From DASXMR01 sp036495525 (GTDB lineage: Bacteria; Actinomycetota; Actinomycetes; Streptosporangiales; Streptosporangiaceae), in contig DASXMR010000053.1 in assembly GCA_036495525.1 (NCBI GenBank), positions 1 through 28,543 on the forward strand: a DNA stretch of 28,543 nucleotides, given 5' to 3'. The position numbers were made by a program, and so were the translations under genes. Below, piece by piece: positions 23,821 through 28,543 of this stretch. A model generated the notes under the pieces. That model ran no database searches, was not told the DNA's origin, and saw only the letters and a program-made list of their open reading frames with translations. How positions within the stretch are numbered: the stretch's first letter is position 1; every line of letters begins with the position of its first letter.

Positions 23821-24278
23821 TCGGCTGGTTCGGCACAGCGCGCCAGCGCGTCGCGCGAGCGGTTGATCCTCGCGTCCAGGTCAGCGAGGAATGCCTCCAG
23901 GCCTGCCCGCTTGGCCTCAACCGTGGTCCGCAGGCCCTCCTGCAGGCTCAGGCACTCTCGGATCAGCTCCCGACGCTCGCTGCTGCTGGTGCGCTGATCC
24001 CGATAGGTGAGGCGGATCTGCGCCATCCGGTCCTCAGCCCGCAGCACGATGGCGATCTCGTCGAGGTTGAGCCCGAGCAGGGCTTGGAGCTCGCGGATGC
24101 GGGCCACCCGCGCGAGGTCACCCTCGGAGTAACGGCGCGTGCCGCCCGGTGTCGTGCGCGCGGGCACCAGCAAGCCGATCTGCTGGTAATACCGCAGCGC
24201 CCGTTCCGACACTCCGAGGCGGCTGGCGGCCTCGCCGATGCCGAGCAGGTCAGAACCGGTCGCTGTGCTCATCGCCAT
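23781..24278 (-). CDS. MerR-family transcriptional regulator
   Basis: A 165-residue regulator. The N-terminal winged helix-turn-helix reads LLGIGEAASRLGVSERALRYYQQIGLLVPART, then GGTRRYSEGDLARVARIRELQALLGLNLDEIAIVL, the hallmark of MerR proteins. A dimerising coiled coil follows (about 90-145). No cysteine cluster is seen, so an organic ligand is more likely than a metal. Its ATG overlaps the stop of the upstream efflux gene (TGATG) and has GGAGG four bases upstream, so it is co-transcribed and coupled with the transporter, and probably controls the dyad-containing promoter at 26365-26394. It converges with and overlaps the DUF998 gene by 40 bases. Confidence 0.92.
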   Translation of the reverse strand: MAMSTATGSDLLGIGEAASRLGVSERALRYYQQIGLLVPARTTPGGTRRYSEGDLARVARIRELQALLGLNLDEIAIVLRAEDRMAQIRLTYRDQRTSSSERRELIRECLSLQEGLRTTVEAKRAGLEAFLADLDARINRSRDALARCAEPADQPAGPSGDSAAS

Positions 24279-26317
24279 CAGGCCTCCTGCGACCTGCCCG
24301 GGTCGTCGGCGGTGTCCTGGCCGGGGCTGACGCTGACCGCGCCCTCACTCGCCGAGCCGTTGGGACGGCCGCCTGCGGCCCGCGAGCTGCCGTTCCCGGC
24401 GCTGCCGTTCCCCGCGATGCTGCCCGGCGTGCCGCCCGGGTGGCCGTTCCTGGCGGCCTGCGCGGTACCGCTCGCCGCCGTGGCGAGCTTGCCGTTCGCG
24501 GTGCCGTCGGTCGTGCGGCTGGCCGTGCCTGGCAGCCCGTCGCCGACGGCGTCGTAGCCGACCTCGATCGCCGACTCGGCGGCGGCCTCAGCCACTTCCT
24601 CGGCCAGCGGCGCTGGCCGGTGCAGGTAGCGCTTGCCCCTGACGGCCGAGGCGACGATCGCGATCAGGGTCGCGATGGCAGCGAACTCGAAGGCCAGGTG
24701 CAGGCCGCCGGCGAACGGCTCCTCGATGAGCCGCGGGAAGAACGAGCGCCCGGTGACGAACGCGGCCTGCTGCGGGGCCATGTGCTGCAGCGCGCCCGTG
24801 GGCCCGAGCAGCTGCTGCACCGGGTTGTAGCCAAGGAACGCGGAGAACAGGCTGCCGATCGGCGGCTCGTTCGCCACCGTGTGTGCCGCACCCACCGGGA
24901 CCCCGGCACTGACCAGGCCGCGGAACAGGTGCGACGGGAGCCGGGATGCCAGCCCGAGCGTGACGATGGTGAAGAACAGGCCCATGGACAGCACGGTCGC
25001 CGAGTTCTGGAAGGTGTTGAGCATCCCGGCGCCTGCGCCGCGCTGCTCGGGCGGCAGGCTGTTCATCACCGAGGCCTGGTTGGGCGAGAAGAACAGCCCC
25101 ATGCCGACCGCGAACAGGAAGATCAGCAGGGCGAACCAGGGGTAGCTGAAGTTGATCGGCAGCAGCTCGAGCAGCAGGAAGCTGGCGCCGGAGACCACCA
25201 GGCCGGCGGTCGCGAAGAGCCGCGCGCCGTAGCGGTCGGACATCGCCCCGGCCAGCGGGCCGACGATCAGGAAGCCCACGGTCAGCGGGATCATCGAGAT
25301 GCCCGCCCACAGCGGGGTCTGGCTGAAGCTGTAGCCGTGCTGCGGCAGCCAGATTCCCTGCAACCAGATGATCAGCATGAACTGGATCCCGCCGCGGCCG
25401 AGCGCACCGAGCAGGCCAGCGATGTTGCCGGCTGTGAAGGCGCGGATCCGGAACAGCCCGAGCCGGAACATGGGCTGCTCGACCTTCGTCTCGACCCAGC
25501 CGAACAGGACAAGTACGGCGATGCCGCCGAAGATCGCGCTGAGCACGTACGGGTTAGTCCACCCGGTCGGGTGCCCGCCGTACGGGAGCAGCGAGTAGAC
25601 GATCCCGGTCAGCAGGCTGATCAGCCCCGCCGCGAACAGGGTGTTGCCCAGCCAGTCGATCTTGGCAGGGATCCGGATCCCGTTGTCGCGCAGCTTGAGA
25701 TAGGCCCAGACGGTGCCGAACAGGCCGAACGGGACCGAGACCAGGAACACCAGCCGCCACTCGATCGGGGCGAGCACGCCGCCGAGGAGCAGGCCGATGA
25801 ACGAGCCGCTGACCGCGGCGATGCCGTTGATCCCCATCGCCTTGCCCCGCTCGTCCTCGGGGAAGGCGTCGGTCAGGATGGCCGTCGAGTTGGCGAACAG
25901 GAACGCGCCGCCGACACCCTGGAACACGCGCATGACGATGATCCACAGCGCGCCAGCCGCCCCGCTGAGGAACGTGACCGACAGCAGGATGGAGAACAGG
26001 GTGAAGACCGCGAACCCGAGGTTGTACATCCGGACCCGGCCGTAGATGTCCCCGACCCTGCCGAGACTGACCACCAGCACCGCGGTGACCAGCAGGAACC
26101 CCATGAAGACCCAGAGGAAGTACGAGGTGTTCGCCGGGACAAGGGGGTTGAGCTTGATCCCGCGGAACAGTGCCGGCAGCGAGATCAGCAGGATGGACTG
26201 GTTGATCGTCACCATCAGGATGCCCAGCGTGGTGTTGGACAGCGCTATCCACTTGTAGTGGACCCCTCTGCCGTCCCCCTCCGGTGCCACGGCCTGCACC
26301 TGTCCCGCCGCCCGCAT
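24278..26317 (-). CDS. DHA2-family MFS efflux transporter (EmrB/QacA-like)
   Basis: A 679-residue, 14-helix proton-driven drug exporter. The first helix contains TTLGILMVTINQSILLISLPAL. Motif A reads GRVGDIYGRVRMYNLGF, and the antiporter motif C region is AAVSGSFIGLLLGGVLAPIEWR. WMRVFQGVGG-like residues (VMRVFQGVGGAFLFAN) are present. The last 110 residues are a Gly/Ala/Ser-rich cytoplasmic tail, longer than usual. The ATG has GAGGAG five bases upstream. It is the first gene of an operon with the MerR regulator, an arrangement typical of inducible multidrug efflux. The substrate is not predictable. Confidence 0.92.
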   Translation of the reverse strand: MRAAGQVQAVAPEGDGRGVHYKWIALSNTTLGILMVTINQSILLISLPALFRGIKLNPLVPANTSYFLWVFMGFLLVTAVLVVSLGRVGDIYGRVRMYNLGFAVFTLFSILLSVTFLSGAAGALWIIVMRVFQGVGGAFLFANSTAILTDAFPEDERGKAMGINGIAAVSGSFIGLLLGGVLAPIEWRLVFLVSVPFGLFGTVWAYLKLRDNGIRIPAKIDWLGNTLFAAGLISLLTGIVYSLLPYGGHPTGWTNPYVLSAIFGGIAVLVLFGWVETKVEQPMFRLGLFRIRAFTAGNIAGLLGALGRGGIQFMLIIWLQGIWLPQHGYSFSQTPLWAGISMIPLTVGFLIVGPLAGAMSDRYGARLFATAGLVVSGASFLLLELLPINFSYPWFALLIFLFAVGMGLFFSPNQASVMNSLPPEQRGAGAGMLNTFQNSATVLSMGLFFTIVTLGLASRLPSHLFRGLVSAGVPVGAAHTVANEPPIGSLFSAFLGYNPVQQLLGPTGALQHMAPQQAAFVTGRSFFPRLIEEPFAGGLHLAFEFAAIATLIAIVASAVRGKRYLHRPAPLAEEVAEAAAESAIEVGYDAVGDGLPGTASRTTDGTANGKLATAASGTAQAARNGHPGGTPGSIAGNGSAGNGSSRAAGGRPNGSASEGAVSVSPGQDTADDPGRSQEA

Positions 26318-26364
26318 GCAGTCTCCTCGCCCGTCGTGACTTCCGGTGGCCCGCTCCGCGCACG

Positions 26365-26394
26365 AGCATAGCTGACCCTGTCGTCAACGTAAGA
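26365..26394 (-). promoter_or_regulatory. MerR-type promoter with dyad in the spacer
   Basis: On the minus strand a -10 TATGCT (26365-26370) and a poor -35 TCTTAC (26389-26394) are separated by 18 bases. That spacer is exactly an imperfect dyad, GTTGAC-N6-GTCAGC (26371-26388, five of six pairs match). MerR proteins bind dyads inside long spacers. The leader to the efflux ATG would be about 40 bases. Confidence 0.5.
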
Positions 26395-26449
26395 TCCGGG
26401 CGGTATGTCGCCAGCGCGGGAATCGAGCCTGGGCGCCCGTCAGCACGCG

Positions 26450-26463
26450 CCGGGTCAGCCCGG
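26450..26463 (-). terminator. Hairpin overlapping the TDT-transporter stop codon
   Basis: A 5-bp stem (CCGGG with CCCGG) has a four-base loop (26455-26458) that contains the transporter's stop codon. It is short, and may be a weak terminator. Confidence 0.25.
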
Positions 26464-27528
26464 TTGGCGCCTTGCGGCGCGCAGCAGGTGCAGGACCATG
26501 CCGAGGAAGGCCGCCGCCCACACGGCGAGCGCTACCCAGCTCTCGGCGGTGCCCACGGACCGCACGATCGGCAGGTGCTCCTGCTGGCCGAGGCCGTAGC
26601 ACGCGACGCCGTACATGCCGACCGGGAAGACGACGCTCCACCAGGCCGGCTCGTAACGGAAGCCCTCGCCGTGCCTGACATGACGCCACCATCCGGCAGC
26701 GACCAGGGCCGGGATCAGCCAGGTGCCGAAGGCCCAGAAGATCAGTGAGATGCCGCCGATCACGCCGCTGACCGCGCTGCCGGCGGGCTGCGGTGTCATC
26801 TGCGCGATCTTCGCGCCGGCCACTACCGTGATGGCCGTCGCGCCCATCGAGACCCAGTACGGCTGCGTCAGGTGGGTCGGGTGGACCTCGTAGCGGAGCA
26901 GTCTGGCCGCGACGGCCATCCCGGCGGCCGCGTAGAGGACGATCCCGACCGCCCACGCCAGCACGGCGAGCAGCGCGAGCGCGCGGCCCTGTGCCCTGGC
27001 AGCCGGCTCCAGCACCGCGGCGAGCACCGCCACGGACTGGGCGGCGACGGCCCACAGGAACCAGGTGCCGTTAGCGCTGCTGACGGCCGGCCCGCCCGGC
27101 CGGCCGAGCACGGCTGTCCACGGCACCAGGTAGCCGAGAACCAGCCAGCCGACCCCGCCAGCGCACAGCAGGATCGCAGCGGCGAGGCTGTGGCCGTCGC
27201 CGGCCAGCCGGACGCCGAGCACATTGGTTCCCGCGACGAAGGTAAGGAAAGTGAACCCTCGCGCCGGATCGGCCAGGTCGGCGGCCACAGCGGAGCGGAA
27301 GGCCACCAGCCGCCACCCGGTCAGCAGCACCAGCGCCGCGTAGCCGGCCGCGGCGATCCAGAGCAGGGCGACCGAAATCAGGTACGCGCGGTCGTCGTGC
27401 ATCGCGACCGACACGATCCCGCTGGCCATGACCAGCGCGAAATAGCCAGGGTCCAGCGTCCGGGCAGCTTCGCGCAGCCGGTCAGGCCGGCTGGTACCCG
27501 GCACCGCGGGTCCGCTCGTGGAAAGCAC
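26455..27528 (-). CDS. TDT-family transporter (tellurite resistance/C4-dicarboxylate, SLAC1-like)
   Basis: A 357-residue membrane protein with about ten helices, starting ARTLDPGYFALVMASGIVSVAM, the family's opening helix. Other family features are FTFLTFVAGTNVLGVRLA, GTWFLWAVAAQSVAVLAAVL, LTQPYWVSMGATAITVVAG, and FRYEPAWWSVVFPVGMYGVACY near the end. TDT proteins carry C4-dicarboxylates, malate, sulfite or anions; the exact substrate is unknown here. The GTG start lacks a ribosome site. It lies 78 bases downstream of the EgtD-like gene on the same strand, so they may share a transcript. Confidence 0.88.
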   Translation of the reverse strand: MLSTSGPAVPGTSRPDRLREAARTLDPGYFALVMASGIVSVAMHDDRAYLISVALLWIAAAGYAALVLLTGWRLVAFRSAVAADLADPARGFTFLTFVAGTNVLGVRLAGDGHSLAAAILLCAGGVGWLVLGYLVPWTAVLGRPGGPAVSSANGTWFLWAVAAQSVAVLAAVLEPAARAQGRALALLAVLAWAVGIVLYAAAGMAVAARLLRYEVHPTHLTQPYWVSMGATAITVVAGAKIAQMTPQPAGSAVSGVIGGISLIFWAFGTWLIPALVAAGWWRHVRHGEGFRYEPAWWSVVFPVGMYGVACYGLGQQEHLPIVRSVGTAESWVALAVWAAAFLGMVLHLLRAARRQPG

Positions 27529-27606
27529 TGACGTCGCGCTACCTGAGGTCGAGGGTCCCTTGCAGCATAGGCAGGCCAGCGGCCGGGCCGCACGCCGGGC
27601 TCGACG

Positions 27607-28543
27607 CTAACCGGCTGGCTGTGACAGCGCGAGACAGTAGTCCCGGCGAGGGTCAGTCCACAGGCGCTGCAGTCGCAGGCCAGCGCTGGCGAGTTCCGCG
27701 GTGAGCAGGCCCGCCCGGAACTTGGCGGCGATACCTGTGCGCAGTGGCTCCCCGGCCGCGAAATGCACGGTCAGGTCAGCTCCGGCAATGGTCACGACCT
27801 GATCAGTCCGTGCCCGCAGCCGCATCTCCAGTAGCTCCTGATCGGGCAGCCAGGCGGCTTCGTAACGGAACGCTTCCGTCTCGAAATCGGCGCGCAGCCT
27901 GCGGTTGAGCACTGTCAGTACGTTGCGGTTGAGCTGGGCGCTGAGCCCGCCTTCGTCATCATGCGCGCGCCGCAGCCGGGCCGGCTCGCGGACCAGGTCG
28001 GCAGTCAGCAGGAAGAGGTCGCCAGGCCGCAGGACGGCCCGCAGCCTGCGCAGGAAATGCCAGCGCGCCAGCGGGTCCAGCGTTCCCACCGTCGACTCCG
28101 GCATGACTACGAGTGTCCGGTCGCCCAGGCTGATTCCGCTCAGATCCGCCTCGAGATCCCCCGCCAGCGGCGTGATCGAGAGGACAGGGAACTCAGCTGC
28201 CCAGCTCGCGCAGGCGGCCGCCAGGACCGCTGAGTCGAGATCGAACAGCACAAGCTCCCGGAGGGTTCCGGCACACGTCAGCGCGTCCACCAGCAGGCAG
28301 GTGGATGGAGCCAGCTGACTGCCGAGCTGGACGAGCGTCTGGCTGCCTGCAATGGCCGCGATCTGCTCAGCTCGCTCGGCCATGATCGACACCTCGGCAC
28401 TGCACAGGTAGTACTCGGGCAGAGCCGCGATCCGCGCGGCCAGCTCCTGGCTGCGGGCGTCCTGCAGGTACCTGGCGGGCAGGAACTTGGGACTCGCCGC
28501 CAGGCCGCCTCGAACGCCCGAGCGGAGCTGCGGCAGCCGCGCC
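27607..28543 (-). CDS. EgtD-like SAM-dependent methyltransferase with altered substrate site (5' end cut by window edge)
   Basis: A 311-residue fragment lacking about 12 N-terminal residues, colinear with L-histidine N-alpha-methyltransferase EgtD, the first enzyme of ergothioneine synthesis. Shared blocks are LAASPKFLPARYLQDARSQE, LPEYYL, FDLDSAVL, GDLEADL, RPGDLFLLTADLV, NRNVLTVLNRRLRADF and LRLQRLWTDPRRDYCLALS. Compared with M. smegmatis EgtD numbering (from memory), histidine-binding residues are changed: Tyr39 to Gln, Asn166 to Thr, Tyr206 to His, Glu282 to Gly and Ser284 to Ala; Tyr56 is kept. The SAM-binding motif ELGSG is QLGSQ and Lys92 is Ser. So it is probably not a histidine methyltransferase: it may accept another amine, or have lost activity. 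It reads in frame to the window edge; internal GTG and ATG codons (28392, 28383) are too late to be starts. Confidence 0.85.
   Translation of the reverse strand, partial: ARLPQLRSGVRGGLAASPKFLPARYLQDARSQELAARIAALPEYYLCSAEVSIMAERAEQIAAIAGSQTLVQLGSQLAPSTCLLVDALTCAGTLRELVLFDLDSAVLAAACASWAAEFPVLSITPLAGDLEADLSGISLGDRTLVVMPESTVGTLDPLARWHFLRRLRAVLRPGDLFLLTADLVREPARLRRAHDDEGGLSAQLNRNVLTVLNRRLRADFETEAFRYEAAWLPDQELLEMRLRARTDQVVTIAGADLTVHFAAGEPLRTGIAAKFRAGLLTAELASAGLRLQRLWTDPRRDYCLALSQPAG

Noticed and set aside
24149..26371. A 740-codon plus-strand open frame opposite the DHA2 transporter
   Set aside because: The translation is low-complexity and rich in Asp, Glu, Gln, Arg and His, without domains; the minus strand holds an intact 14-helix transporter with motifs A and C.
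27607..28543. Plain annotation as histidine methyltransferase EgtD
   Set aside because: The family match is clear, but five of six histidine-contacting positions differ, so the specific reaction is not supported.
1..28543. tRNA, rRNA, riboswitch or CRISPR signals
   Set aside because: No cloverleaf with GTTCGA-type T-arm, no conserved riboswitch core and no regularly spaced repeats were found by reading both strands.

Overview
The window is a high-GC chromosomal stretch from an actinobacterium. Third codon positions are strongly G/C, GTG starts are common, and several genes carry a TANNNT hexamer 6-7 bases before the start codon, the usual signature of leaderless actinobacterial transcripts. 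The gene content also fits: a class II-like sirtuin, an EgtD-family methyltransferase, a DUF998 protein and a Tcp-type (Gram-positive) conjugation apparatus. I cannot name the genus. I see no tRNA, rRNA, CRISPR array, integrase, transposase or replication origin.

Left part (1-6634): the 5' end of a secreted protein gene (minus strand, cut by the window edge), then a prolyl oligopeptidase and a LON substrate-binding-domain protein (plus strand). A RelE-type toxin and Phd/YefM-type antitoxin pair (minus) follows; its promoter lies inside the 3' end of a sirtuin gene. The last gene here is a secreted phytase-like protein with a cadherin-like N-terminal repeat (minus).

Centre (6999-17505): seven co-directional genes encode a Gram-positive type IV secretion/conjugation apparatus in Tcp/Tn916-like order. 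They are a TcpC-like VirB8 analogue, a small two-helix TcpD-like protein, a TcpE-like protein fused to a MinD/ParA-like domain with a broken P-loop, a VirB4-like ATPase, a VirB6-like polytopic protein with a long basic tail, a second bitopic VirB8/TcpC-like protein, and a lytic transglycosylase-NlpC/P60 hydrolase. No relaxase, coupling ATPase, integrase or attachment site is visible. This is the most unusual system here: a DNA- or protein-transfer channel without DNA-processing genes, set among ordinary chromosomal genes.

Right part (17623-28543): an alpha/beta hydrolase behind a pair of direct repeats; an unrecognised 187-residue protein; a sugar-porter MFS transporter; an Lrp/AsnC regulator divergent from an EamA exporter; and a DUF998 membrane protein with an atypical tail. 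A DHA2 drug-efflux MFS gene is translationally coupled to a MerR regulator, and its promoter holds a MerR-like dyad. A TDT-family transporter follows, then a 5'-truncated EgtD-like methyltransferase that runs off the right edge. In that last protein nearly all residues known to bind histidine in EgtD are replaced, so it is probably not an ordinary ergothioneine enzyme.
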